64,000 nt of DNA from Lysobacter auxotrophicus (lineage in GTDB: Bacteria; Pseudomonadota; Gammaproteobacteria; Xanthomonadales; Xanthomonadaceae), in NCBI RefSeq assembly GCF_027924565.1, contig NZ_AP027041.1, positions 992,001-1,056,000 of the forward strand, given 5' to 3'. The translations under genes and the position numbers were made by a program. Within the stretch, counting starts at the first letter, position 1. Each line of letters starts with the position of its first letter. Of the stretch, positions 19,656 through 27,396 are shown piece by piece. The notes beneath the pieces were generated by a model. It had not been told where the DNA came from and did no database searches. It saw only the letters and a list, made by a program, of their open reading frames with translations.

Positions 19656-19691
19656 AGAGCCGTTGCCATCGTCGTTGTCCCTGTACCTGAT

Positions 19692-19720
19692 CGTCATCCC
19701 CGCGAAGGCGGGGATCCAGG
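19692..19720. repeat. dispersed CGTCATCCC palindrome and ATTCCCG tandem
   Basis: The palindromic repeat CGTCATCCCCGCGAAGGCGG... belongs to a family with other copies at 21132-21160, 24596-24623 and 58466-58496. Further on, at 19823-19847, the heptamer ATTCCCG is repeated three times in tandem and then broken. Apart from these and the 19578-19655 palindrome, I see no gene in the 375 bases between DUF1631 and pntAa. Confidence 0.65.
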
Positions 19721-19904
19721 GACTTTCCACGCTTCCAACTCAGCGCATCAAAGAATCACCCACGAAGCTTTCCGACCGCCTGTCGCGCCAAGTCGCTTTC
19801 CCCGCTCGCTCAACGAAAATCGATTCCCGATTCCCGATTCCCGATTCGTACCGCAACGCACTCACCCGTGATCGAACCAGCGAAGCAGCCGCACGACGAC
19901 GCGC

Positions 19905-21047
19905 TCACGTCGCCGACGCCTCCGCCGTAGCACTCGCCACCACGCGCTCGGGCCACACCGTCTTCGCGAGCAGTTCGTCGTTCCAGTCCAGCGCCAGTTT
20001 CCCCTCGCGCGAGGCCTCGTCTGTCACGAACAGGCTGACGAAGTTGAAGACGTTGCGCGCATACATCTCGCTGGCGTGCACCGCGCCCATGCTGGCGAGG
20101 TTGAGCGGGCCGGCGATCGTGACGCCGCCGACATCCACGGTCTCGCCCGGTCGCGTCAGTTCGCAGTTGCCGCCGGTTTCCGCGGCGAGATCGACGATCA
20201 CGCTGCCCGGGCGCATGCCGGCGACCATCGCGGCGGTGACGATCTTCGGCGCGGGGCGGCCCGGCACCGCGGCGGTGCAGACGATCACGTCGACGTTCTT
20301 CAGGTGTTCGGCGAGACGGCGCTGCTGTTCGGCGCGTTCCTCATCGGTGAGCGCGCGCGCGTAGCCGCCTTCGCCCGCTGCGCTAACGCCCAGGTCGAGG
20401 AAGCGTCCGCCCAGCGATTCGATCTGCTCGCGCGTTTCCGGCCGCACGTCGAAGCCTTCGACCTGCGCGCCCAGGCGCTTGGCCGTAGCGATGGCCTGCA
20501 AGCCGGCGACGCCCGCGCCGACGATCAGCACCTTCGAAGGGCGAATCGTGCCCGCGGCGGTGGTCAGCATCGGGAAGAAACGCGGCGCGAGCTGCGCGGC
20601 GATCAGCACGGCCTTGTAGCCGGCCATGCCTGCCTGCGAACTCAGCACGTCCATCGCCTGCGCGCGCGTGGTGCGCGGGAGGCGCTCGAGCGGGAAGGCA
20701 AGCAGGTTGCGCGCGTTGATCGCTTCGCCGCGTGCGGAGTCGGCCTGCGGCGCGAGCAGGCCGACGATCGCCGCGCCCTTGCGCAGGCTCATCAGGGTGG
20801 GCGAGGTCGGCGGTTGCACGCACAGGACGAGGTCGGCATCGCGCAATGCGGCGGCGGCGCCATCGACGAGTTCGGCGCCTGCTTCGGCGTAGGCCTCGTC
20901 GGTGAACGACGAGGACCGCCCCGCGCCGCGTTGCACGCGCACCTGCGCGCCGCGCGCGACGAGTTTCCTGCAGGTTTCCGGCGTCAGCGCGACGCGCCGT
21001 TCGCCGCTTGCGGTCTCGCTTGCCACGCCAATGGTGATGCCCGCCAT
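19905..21047 (-). CDS. pntAa: NAD(P) transhydrogenase subunit alpha part 1
   Basis: A 380-residue soluble NAD(H)-binding domain I of the proton-translocating transhydrogenase. It is related to alanine dehydrogenase: an ETASGERRVALTPE start, and a Rossmann motif GAGVAG at 177-182 followed by GFDVRPETREQ. The ATG at 21047 has a GGGAGCAG site. In the three-subunit form the membrane parts are separate, and both (pntAb, pntB) are present 1.8 kb away on the other strand. The usual pntAa-pntAb-pntB operon is therefore split here by a sigma-factor operon. Confidence 0.93.
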   Translation of the reverse strand: MAGITIGVASETASGERRVALTPETCRKLVARGAQVRVQRGAGRSSSFTDEAYAEAGAELVDGAAAALRDADLVLCVQPPTSPTLMSLRKGAAIVGLLAPQADSARGEAINARNLLAFPLERLPRTTRAQAMDVLSSQAGMAGYKAVLIAAQLAPRFFPMLTTAAGTIRPSKVLIVGAGVAGLQAIATAKRLGAQVEGFDVRPETREQIESLGGRFLDLGVSAAGEGGYARALTDEERAEQQRRLAEHLKNVDVIVCTAAVPGRPAPKIVTAAMVAGMRPGSVIVDLAAETGGNCELTRPGETVDVGGVTIAGPLNLASMGAVHASEMYARNVFNFVSLFVTDEASREGKLALDWNDELLAKTVWPERVVASATAEASAT

Positions 21048-21131
21048 CGCCTGCTCCCCGTCGGTTTTTCCGCATCGTAGCGGAAGGGCTCGCCTGTGGG
21101 CGGGCCGGGCGACGGCGCCGAAGCTACGGGC

Positions 21132-21160
21132 CTGGGTGCCGGCGTTCGCCGGGATGACGG
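21132..21160. repeat. dispersed CGTCATCCC palindrome (inverted copy)
   Basis: The segment CCGGCGTTCGCCGGGATGACGG is split by its own centre. Its reverse complement matches the CGTCATCCCGGCG repeat at 24596-24623. It lies between pntAa and the DUF3106 gene. Confidence 0.55.
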
Positions 21161-21188
21161 GGCGCAAGCAAGCGCCTGGCCGAGAACC

Positions 21189-21644
21189 TCAATGGCGCGG
21201 CGGCGGGCCCGGCGGCATGTCGGCCGGGGCCGGATTGGCCTGCACCCATGCCTTGCGTTCCTCTGGCGACATCGCGCGCCACTTCGCCTTCAGTTCCTTG
21301 CGCTGCGCCTCGTCGAGCGTGCGCATCTTCGCGAACAGGGCGCGCGTCTGCTCGCGCTGCTCGGGGTTCATGCTTTCCCAGCGCTGCATGCCGTGGCGCG
21401 CGCGCTGACGCTGTTCGGGCGTCATCTGCTGCCAGCGCTGGGCGCGCTCGAGCATGCGCGCGCGTTCGTCGGGCTGCGTGTTCCAGCGGTCGCGGATCGG
21501 CGCCAGCAGCGTTTCGCGCTGCGCCGGCGTCAGCTGTTCCCACGCCGGCAGCGGCTTGGCGTCGGCCGCGGGCGGATCGGCCGCCAGCACCGGCGCGCTG
21601 GCGATCAGCAGGGCGAAGGCGAGGGACGTCAGGGCGTTGCGCAT
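21189..21644 (-). CDS. DUF3106 domain protein, secreted
   Basis: A 151-residue protein with a signal peptide (about 1-22, ending VLAADP). The mature part is a chain of WxxLTPxQRxxL-type helical repeats: WEQLTPAQRETL, WQQMTPEQRQRA, WESMNPEQREQT and WRAMSPEERKAW. These are the mark of DUF3106. The C terminus is Pro-rich. It is the last gene of a sigma factor-DUF3619-DUF3106 operon and starts one base after the previous stop. A periplasmic role in a stress or envelope response is plausible but unproven. Confidence 0.85.
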   Translation of the reverse strand: MRNALTSLAFALLIASAPVLAADPPAADAKPLPAWEQLTPAQRETLLAPIRDRWNTQPDERARMLERAQRWQQMTPEQRQRARHGMQRWESMNPEQREQTRALFAKMRTLDEAQRKELKAKWRAMSPEERKAWVQANPAPADMPPGPPPRH

Positions 21645-21645
21645 G

Positions 21646-22053
21646 TCACGGCTCCAGGGACGGCACCGCGTCGTCGTTCGACGCGAGCCACAGGTACAGG
21701 TCGGGATTTTCGTCGAGCGCGGCGATGGCCGTGTCGGCGTCGAACGGGCTCGCCCCAGTGGGCGCACTCGCCACCATCGGCGTGGAGGCCGACGGCGTCG
21801 GCGTCTGCGCCGGACGAAGCTGCAGGCCGATCGCGATCGCGAACACCGCCGCCAGTCCGCTGCCGAGCACCCAGTGGAAACCGCGGCGCGGTTCGCGCTC
21901 CGCGGTCGGGCGCGCTGCTGCATGGCGGGCGACGCGAAGGCGTGCGCGCGTCGCGGAGGACACCTGCGAGACCGCCTGCGCGTGCAACTCGCGCATGGCG
22001 TTGTCGAAGCGTTCGTCGTTCGTGGTTATCGTGTCGTGTTCGCGGGATGTCAT
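21646..22053 (-). CDS. DUF3619-like single-pass membrane protein, putative anti-sigma factor
   Basis: A 135-residue protein. The N-terminal cytosolic part contains RFDNAMRELHAQAVSQ and ARLRVARHAA, as in DUF3619. One transmembrane helix lies at about 68-88 (WVLGSGLAAVFAIAIGLQL), followed by a short periplasmic tail. The ATG overlaps the sigma-factor stop by four bases and has a GGAGG site. Topology and position behind an ECF sigma gene fit an anti-sigma factor, but no zinc-binding HxxxCxxC motif is present. Confidence 0.72.
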   Translation of the reverse strand: MTSREHDTITTNDERFDNAMRELHAQAVSQVSSATRARLRVARHAAARPTAEREPRRGFHWVLGSGLAAVFAIAIGLQLRPAQTPTPSASTPMVASAPTGASPFDADTAIAALDENPDLYLWLASNDDAVPSLEP

Positions 22054-22679
22054 CGCCAATCCTCCAGTTGCCGCTGCAGCGCTTCGCGCGCGCGCGACAG
22101 ATGGGTCTTCACCGCGCCTTCGCTGCAACCCATCGCCCGCGCGGTCGTGGCGACGTCGAGTTCTTCCAGCACGCGCAGCGTGAACGCTTCGCGCTGCCGG
22201 GCGGGCAGGGCCGCCAAGGCATCGGCGAGCTTCCCGTAGGCCTCGCGGCCCTCGTGCGCGCGCGACGGATCGGGCGCGTCGTCGGCCCAGTCCAGGGCGC
22301 TTTCCTCGCGCTCCGGCGCCGGCATCAGCCAGCGCAGGCGAAACGTGCGGCGTCGCTGCACGTCGATGATCCGGCTGCGCAGGATGCTCCAGAACAGCGG
22401 CGTCCATTCCGCCGACGGACGCTCTCGATAGGCGAGCATCTTCATCATCGCGTCCTGCACCGCATCGAGTGCGTCGTCGCGGTTGCGCAGGCCCAGCTCG
22501 GCGAAACGGAACGCACGCGTGCCGATGCCGGCGAGGAATTCCTCCAGCGATGCGGGCAACCGCACCGGCGCCTGCCCGACCTCCGGCGCGACCGCTTCGG
22601 CCGCGGCGCGCGCATGCGCGTCGGCCGCCGGGACGGACGGCGTGTCGTCGTCGAGTTCGCGATTCACGCGTCGGAGCAT
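22050..22679 (-). CDS. ECF-type RNA polymerase sigma factor
   Basis: A 209-residue sigma-70 relative. Region 2 is seen in DDALDAVQDAMMKML and WSILRSRIIDVQRRR. Region 4, with its helix-turn-helix, is seen in LPARQREAFTLRVLEEL and MGCSEGAVKTHLSRAREAL. The first 55 residues are an Ala-rich, poorly conserved extension, so the true start could be the GTG at 22670 or further in. It is translationally coupled to the DUF3619 gene. It probably directs transcription of its own operon, as is common for ECF factors. Confidence 0.85.
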   Translation of the reverse strand: MLRRVNRELDDDTPSVPAADAHARAAAEAVAPEVGQAPVRLPASLEEFLAGIGTRAFRFAELGLRNRDDALDAVQDAMMKMLAYRERPSAEWTPLFWSILRSRIIDVQRRRTFRLRWLMPAPEREESALDWADDAPDPSRAHEGREAYGKLADALAALPARQREAFTLRVLEELDVATTARAMGCSEGAVKTHLSRAREALQRQLEDWR

Positions 22680-22856
22680 ACGGGGTCCGTGTCGATGGCC
22701 GTGCCAAGGGAGAGCTGGTCCATCGGTGCCCGCCTCGTCCTCGGCCCGGAGGGGCCTTGCGCGGAGGGGAACGCCCGGCGCGCGGGGCGGTTGACACGAG
22801 TGGCGCCGCATTCATCCGCGGTTATGATGCGGAAGACAACTCGATGGGGATGACGG

Positions 22857-23156
22857 ATGGGCGACGGGTTCGTGGCTTTGTACATCTTCATGCTGGCGGC
22901 CATCGCCGGCCACGTGATCATCTCGCGCGTGCCGGTCATCCTGCACACGCCGCTGATGTCGGGTTCCAACTTCATCCACGGCATCGTGCTGATCGGCGCG
23001 ATGGTGGTGCTCGGGCACGCCGACACCACGCTGGAGAAGGTCATCGGCTTCCTCGCCGTGCTGCTGGGGGCGGGCAATGCCGCCGGCGGCTACGTGGTGA
23101 CCGAGCGGATGCTGGACATGTTCAAGTCGAGCCGGAAGCCCGGGGGCAAGGCATGA
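22857..23156 (+). CDS. pntAb: NAD(P) transhydrogenase subunit alpha part 2
   Basis: A 99-residue membrane protein with three hydrophobic helices, forming part of the proton channel (domain II) of transhydrogenase. The family block ISRVPVILHTPLMSGSNFIHG is visible in pieces. The last codons overlap the pntB ATG by four bases, so the two subunits are coupled. Its partner pntAa is on the opposite strand, 1.8 kb to the left. Confidence 0.94.
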   Translation: MGDGFVALYIFMLAAIAGHVIISRVPVILHTPLMSGSNFIHGIVLIGAMVVLGHADTTLEKVIGFLAVLLGAGNAAGGYVVTERMLDMFKSSRKPGGKA

Positions 23157-24544
23157 GCGCCCTCGCGTGGGTCGCCTCGGCCAGCTACTTCGTCGCCGCC
23201 ACGCTGTTCCTGCTGGGCCTGCAACGCATGGCCTCGCCGGTGACCGCGCGTAGCGGCATCCGGTGGGCTGGCCTTGGCATGGTGATCGCCACGGCGGCGA
23301 CGTTCCTGTTGCCGGGCCTGCACAACCTGCCGCTGATCGTGCTCGCGCTGGTCATCGGCACGGCGGCGGCGTGGATCTCCGGCAAGAAGGTCGCCATCAC
23401 CGACATGCCGCAGATGGTCGCGCTCTATAACGGCATGGGCGGCGGCTCGGCGGCGGCCATCGGCGCGGTCGAACTGCTGCGTTTTTCGTCGGCAGGCCAG
23501 GCACCGTCGCCGACGGCGCTGGTGCTGGCGGTGATCGGCGCCGCGATCGGCGCGATCTCGCTGTCGGGTTCGATCATCGCGTGGGCCAAGCTCGACGGCC
23601 GCCTCGACAAGCGCGTGGTGTTCCCCGGGCAGCAGCTGTTCAACCTCGCGGTATTCGTCGCGATGCTGGTGCTCGGCGGCATCGTCGTGCACTCGCTCAG
23701 CGTGCCGGCGATCGTCGGCTTCTTCGTGCTGGCGCTCGCGCTGGGCGTGCTGATGACGCTGCCCATCGGCGGCGCCGACATGCCGGTGGTGATCTCGCTC
23801 TACAACGCGCTGACCGGCCTTGCGGTCGCGTTCGAGGGCTACGTGCTGGGCAACGAGGCGCTGATCATCGCCGGCACCATGGTCGGCGCGGCCGGCACGC
23901 TGCTCACGCAGCTGATGGCCAAGGCGATGAACCGACCGATCCGCAACGTGCTGTTCGGCAGTTTCGGCGGCGGCGGGCAGGCACAGGAGATCAGCGGCTC
24001 GCAGAAACCGATCGAAGCCGGCGACGTCGCGGCGATGATGGCCTACGCCGAACGCGTGGTGATCGTGCCCGGTTACGGCATGGCCGTCGCGCAGGCGCAG
24101 CACAAGATCTGGGAACTCACGCAGAAGCTGATGGAGCGCGGGGTGAAGGTGAAGTTCGCCATCCATCCCGTCGCCGGCCGCATGCCCGGCCACATGAACG
24201 TGCTGCTCGCCGAAGCCGGCGTGCCGTACGACCTCATCGCCGACATGGACGACATCAACCCCGAGTTCCCCAACACCGACGTGTCGCTGGTGATCGGCGC
24301 GAACGACGTGGTGAACCCGGTGGCGAAGACCGATCCGGCCTCGCCGATCTACGGCATGCCGATCCTCGATGTCGCCAACTCGAAGAACACCATCGTGATC
24401 AAGCGCGGCAAGGGCACGGGCTTCGCGGGCATCGAAAACGCGCTGTTCTACCAGGACAACACGCGCATGCTCTACGGCGACGGCGCGGAGATGGCGAGTG
24501 CGCTGGTGAGCGAGCTCAAGGCACTGGACGGCGGCGGGCACTGA
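23153..24544 (+). CDS. pntB: NAD(P) transhydrogenase subunit beta
   Basis: A 463-residue inner-membrane subunit. About eight transmembrane helices (1-260) complete the proton channel. The C-terminal NADP(H)-binding domain III includes VVIVPGYGMAVAQAQ, FAIHPVAGRMPGHMNVLLAE, VIGANDVVNP and the KRGKGTGFAG loop. Using the proton gradient, the enzyme reduces NADP+ with NADH, supplying NADPH for biosynthesis and peroxide defence. Length and motifs are normal. Confidence 0.97.
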   Translation: MSALAWVASASYFVAATLFLLGLQRMASPVTARSGIRWAGLGMVIATAATFLLPGLHNLPLIVLALVIGTAAAWISGKKVAITDMPQMVALYNGMGGGSAAAIGAVELLRFSSAGQAPSPTALVLAVIGAAIGAISLSGSIIAWAKLDGRLDKRVVFPGQQLFNLAVFVAMLVLGGIVVHSLSVPAIVGFFVLALALGVLMTLPIGGADMPVVISLYNALTGLAVAFEGYVLGNEALIIAGTMVGAAGTLLTQLMAKAMNRPIRNVLFGSFGGGGQAQEISGSQKPIEAGDVAAMMAYAERVVIVPGYGMAVAQAQHKIWELTQKLMERGVKVKFAIHPVAGRMPGHMNVLLAEAGVPYDLIADMDDINPEFPNTDVSLVIGANDVVNPVAKTDPASPIYGMPILDVANSKNTIVIKRGKGTGFAGIENALFYQDNTRMLYGDGAEMASALVSELKALDGGGH

Positions 24545-24595
24545 GGGGTACGTGACGGCCGCTGCGTCGTCGCGGCCGCTCGGCAACCGCCTCAA

Positions 24596-24623
24596 CGTCA
24601 TCCCGGCGCAGGCCGGGATGACG
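24596..24623. repeat. dispersed CGTCATCCC palindrome
   Basis: CGTCATCCCGGC (24596-24607) is perfectly mirrored at 24612-24623 around a GCAG loop. It lies between the convergent pntB and secreted-protein genes and could act as a terminator for both, but it belongs to the dispersed family also seen at 19692, 21132 and 58466. Confidence 0.7.
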
Positions 24624-24632
24624 GACGACGCG

Positions 24633-25106
24633 TTAGCGCGTCCCGCAGATCTCGCCGTTGACGAAGGTGTCGATGGTGCCGCCCGTCTTGTGGCCGCTGA
24701 CGAAGAAGTAGCCGGTCGCCTCCGCGAAATCGCCGGTGCCCGACACGATCTGCTGATAGGCGGTGACCACGCCCTCGGGACCGCTGGTCGTGACCCCGGT
24801 TTCGCGCACGGTGATGTTGCCGCGTCCGGTGCGGTATTCGAACGGTCCGCTGTAGGACACGAACGTCGGCGAGGTGGCCGGGCCCGCACGCGCGCTGTCG
24901 GCGGCGAAATGCGTGGTGCCGCGCAGGCCATGGTTGCCGTCGACCTCGCCGAGGAAACAGCTCGCCAGGCCCGCGTTGCAGCCCTGCGTGGACTGGATCT
25001 CGTCGAGGTCGGCGTGGATCTTCTTGCACTCGCCGGCGAGGGTGGGAAGGGCGATCGATGCGCTCGCGACGAGCAGGGCGAGCAGGGCAGGCTTCACGAC
25101 GTTCAT
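24633..25106 (-). CDS. secreted protein, possible allene-oxide-cyclase/dirigent-like barrel
   Basis: A 157-residue protein. Residues 1-26 form a signal peptide ending TLAGE. Three Cys in the first part (ECKK, GCNAG, SCFLG) and one near the C terminus (EICGTR) could form two disulfides. The middle reads as alternating beta strands: GPFEYRTGRGNITVRETGV, AYQQIVSGTGDF and ATGYFFVSGHKTGG. This pattern of short Gly turns recalls the allene-oxide-cyclase/dirigent-like barrel superfamily. That is a pattern impression, not a motif match. Function unknown. Confidence 0.65.
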   Translation of the reverse strand: MNVVKPALLALLVASASIALPTLAGECKKIHADLDEIQSTQGCNAGLASCFLGEVDGNHGLRGTTHFAADSARAGPATSPTFVSYSGPFEYRTGRGNITVRETGVTTSGPEGVVTAYQQIVSGTGDFAEATGYFFVSGHKTGGTIDTFVNGEICGTR

Positions 25107-25198
25107 GGCAGGACTCCATGCGTTGCGGGCCGCAGCGCGCAGTGCGGCACCGCGCGTGCTCCCGGCGGGCGCGCGAGCGAGAAGGAATGCGGCGGGAA

Positions 25199-25720
25199 TC
25201 AGGGAATCGAGCCGGCGAGCGCGGACGACGGCGATGTTCGCGACGACCGCCATCGGCCGAGCCAGCCGCGTCGCGCGAACCACGCACACGGCCAGCCGAC
25301 GAGCACGACGTGCGCGATCACGCTGCACACGGTCCACGACGTTGGCAGCGCACCGCCGCGCGGCGACGCCGAAAGCGGCACGACGACGAAGTTCATGAGC
25401 GCATAAAGCAGCAGTCCGTACAGCGCGCCGTAGCGCCACGGACGATCGCGCAGCGCGGGCACGTCGCGCGCGGCGTACGCGTAGGCCAGGCCCATCGCGC
25501 AGGCGATGAGGTAATGCAGCGACAGGCCGAGCAACGCCGTCGCCCATCCGCCGGCGAACGCCGGACGACCGAGCGCGCCCGCCGCGATGCTCTGGAAGAT
25601 GCGCTGCGCCGGTACGTCGCGCAGCGCCCAGAAGCCGGTGGCGTAGAGGATGTCCAGCGTCCCGGCGAGCAGGCCGCCGAGGGCGCCCCACGCGAGCACG
25701 CGTGCGGTCACGCGGCGCAT
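25199..25720 (-). CDS. multi-pass membrane protein, paralogue of 26753-27271
   Basis: A 173-residue integral membrane protein with four to five hydrophobic helices. Marked blocks are GGLLAGTLDILYATGFWALRDVPAQRIFQSIAAG, broken here by helix ends, then LRDRPWRYGALYGLLLYALMNFVVVPLSA and WFARRGW. The same blocks, at the same spacing, occur in the gene at 26753-27271. The start at 25720 overlaps the end of the AraC-family gene by 13 bases, so it is co-transcribed with that regulator. Function unknown; no transporter or enzyme motif is seen. Confidence 0.75.
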   Translation of the reverse strand: MRRVTARVLAWGALGGLLAGTLDILYATGFWALRDVPAQRIFQSIAAGALGRPAFAGGWATALLGLSLHYLIACAMGLAYAYAARDVPALRDRPWRYGALYGLLLYALMNFVVVPLSASPRGGALPTSWTVCSVIAHVVLVGWPCAWFARRGWLGRWRSSRTSPSSALAGSIP

Positions 25721-26547
25721 GCGTCGGCCTCCCGGCGCGCCTGCGTCGCGGTCATGCCGAACGCGTGCTTGAACGCGCGGCAGAACGCGCTCTGGCTTTC
25801 GAAGCCCAGCCGGTGCGTGATCGTCGCCACCGGCATGTCGGTTTCGCGCACAAGTTCCCACGCGCGCGCCTGGCGAAGGCGGGTGAAGTAGTCGCTCGGC
25901 GTTTCGCCGAACACCGCGCGGTGCAGGCGGATGAGATGCCCCGCCGAATAATGCGCGCGTTCGGCGAGCCACGGCACGTCGATGCCCGCGTCGTCATCGG
26001 TATCGACGTGGCATAGCATGAGGTGTCGCAGGTTCAGCAGCCGCAGCAGCGCCTGGCGGCGATGCGCGAGCGTGCGGCCGCGGCAGCGCGGTAGGCAGGC
26101 CGCGACGTCGCGTTGCCGTTCGATCAGCGCGGGGAACAGCAATGCGAGCGCTTCGTCGTCGTGTGCGAGCCGCTCCATCGCATCGTGCACGCCTTCGCCC
26201 GGATCGCCACGCCACGGCAGCGGCTCGTGTTCAGTGACGACGTCGCCGAACGCGCGCGCCCACATCGCCGGCGCGGCGACCAGCGCAAGCCAGCGCGATT
26301 CGTGCGACGCGTGCACGTTCAACGTGCCGCCGCGCCACAGCTGCGCCTCGCCGCCGATGAGCGTCCAGTTCGCGTCAGGCGCCTGCATCGACAACCGGCC
26401 GCGCATCGGCATCCACAGCGACGGCCAGTGGGCAGGCAGTTGCAGCGTTGCGGCGCCGCGTCCGGCGATGACATGCCAACCATCGGCGGCGAGCGCATCG
26501 CCATGCGGTGGAAGCGAGAACGGCGGGACGTAGCGATGCAGCGTCAT
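25708..26547 (-). CDS. AraC-family transcriptional regulator
   Basis: A 279-residue regulator. The C-terminal double helix-turn-helix is clear: VPWLAERAHYSAGHLIRLHRAVFG for the first motif in broken form, then PVATITHRLGFESQSAFCRAFKHAFG for the second, with the typical FCRAFK signature. The N-terminal 150 residues form a cupin-like sensing part (GRGAATLQLPAHWPSLWMP). The ATG at 26547 is chosen by domain boundaries. It likely controls the overlapping membrane-protein gene, and perhaps its paralogue next door. Confidence 0.86.
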   Translation of the reverse strand: MTLHRYVPPFSLPPHGDALAADGWHVIAGRGAATLQLPAHWPSLWMPMRGRLSMQAPDANWTLIGGEAQLWRGGTLNVHASHESRWLALVAAPAMWARAFGDVVTEHEPLPWRGDPGEGVHDAMERLAHDDEALALLFPALIERQRDVAACLPRCRGRTLAHRRQALLRLLNLRHLMLCHVDTDDDAGIDVPWLAERAHYSAGHLIRLHRAVFGETPSDYFTRLRQARAWELVRETDMPVATITHRLGFESQSAFCRAFKHAFGMTATQARREADACAA

Positions 26548-26669
26548 GTCGACATTCCGGTCGGGCGATCGCGCCCATTGGCTCCACGCTAGTCGCGCCG
26601 GCGGTGCGTTTGGAGAACCAATCCGGAGCCGCCTGCAGGGGCCATTCGCGTTGTCGCACGCAAACGGAT

Positions 26670-26696
26670 GCGCCGGCCGTGAGCCACGGCCGGCGC
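26670..26696 (-). terminator. hairpin between paralogue gene and AraC gene
   Basis: A perfect 12-bp stem (26670-26681 with 26685-26696) and a three-base loop lie in the 205-base gap. It is placed to end transcripts of the minus-strand membrane-protein gene before the AraC gene begins. No other feature is seen in the gap. Confidence 0.6.
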
Positions 26697-26752
26697 GCAT
26701 CGATCATGCGGTTATGGGCGGTCAGGCCGAAGGCCGCGCCCCGGACGGGAGA

Positions 26753-27271
26753 TCAGCCGGTTCCCGCGTACCAGCGCCGCGCCATCCACGCGCTGGGAAT
26801 GCCGATGAGCAGCATGTGCGCCAGCAGGCAGGCGAGGTCCCAGTCCGGCAGGAACCGCTTCGGCGGCGCGGCGGAAAACAGCGGCACGACGATCACGTGC
26901 AGCAGCACGAACCACCCCGCGCCGTACAGCGCGCCGAACAGCACCGGGCGCTCGCGCAGCACGCGATGTTCGCGCGCGGCGGCGTGATAGAGCCCGACGA
27001 TCATCGACATCATCACGAAGTACAGCGCCGCGCCGGCGAAGGCCGTCATGGCGCCACCGCCGAACGCCGCCTCGCGTCCGGCGACCCACGCCCACACCGA
27101 TTGCAGGATGCGCGCCGCCGGGACGTCGGACTGCGCCCACCAGGCCATCGCGAAGAGCATGTCCGCGCTGCCGACGGCGAGGCCGCCCAGGGCGATCCAG
27201 GCCCACAGTGCGGGACGCGAACGGACCGCGCGGGCGCGGGATGGGGCGAACGGTCGGACGAGGGCTTTCAT
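26753..27271 (-). CDS. multi-pass membrane protein, paralogue of 25199-25720
   Basis: A 172-residue integral membrane protein with four to five helices. GGLAVGSADMLFAMAWWAQSDVPA, LRERPVLFGALYGAGWF and PSAWMARRWY align block for block with the 173-residue protein at 25199-25720. The two clearly arose by duplication. This copy is divergent from a MocR-type regulator, and nested inverted repeats lie in the shared promoter region. Function unknown. Confidence 0.75.
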   Translation of the reverse strand: MKALVRPFAPSRARAVRSRPALWAWIALGGLAVGSADMLFAMAWWAQSDVPAARILQSVWAWVAGREAAFGGGAMTAFAGAALYFVMMSMIVGLYHAAAREHRVLRERPVLFGALYGAGWFVLLHVIVVPLFSAAPPKRFLPDWDLACLLAHMLLIGIPSAWMARRWYAGTG

Positions 27272-27288
27272 CGACGCACTCCGGCGGG

Positions 27289-27362
27289 CGAATGGCCCTA
27301 TGAGGCCGCGCGGAATTGGCACTGGCAAGGGCCAATTCAAGGGGGTTGAATGGGGCCATTCG
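27289..27362. promoter_or_regulatory. nested inverted repeats in a divergent promoter region
   Basis: Three dyads are stacked in 74 bases. The outer pair is CGAATGGCCC (27289-27298) and GGGCCATTCG (27353-27362). The middle pair is AATTGGC (27314-27320) and GCCAATT (27331-27337). The third is TTCAA/TTGAA (27336-27350). They lie between the membrane-protein gene and the MocR gene, so they are candidate operators for that regulator. Confidence 0.5.
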
Positions 27363-27396
27363 CCGTCCGGCGCGTTCATCGATGGGAGAGCCCGCC

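Noticed and set aside
19818-19850. CRISPR-like tandem repeat (ATTCCCG units)
   Set aside because: The units are 7 bases with no spacers, and the pattern belongs to a dispersed repeat family.
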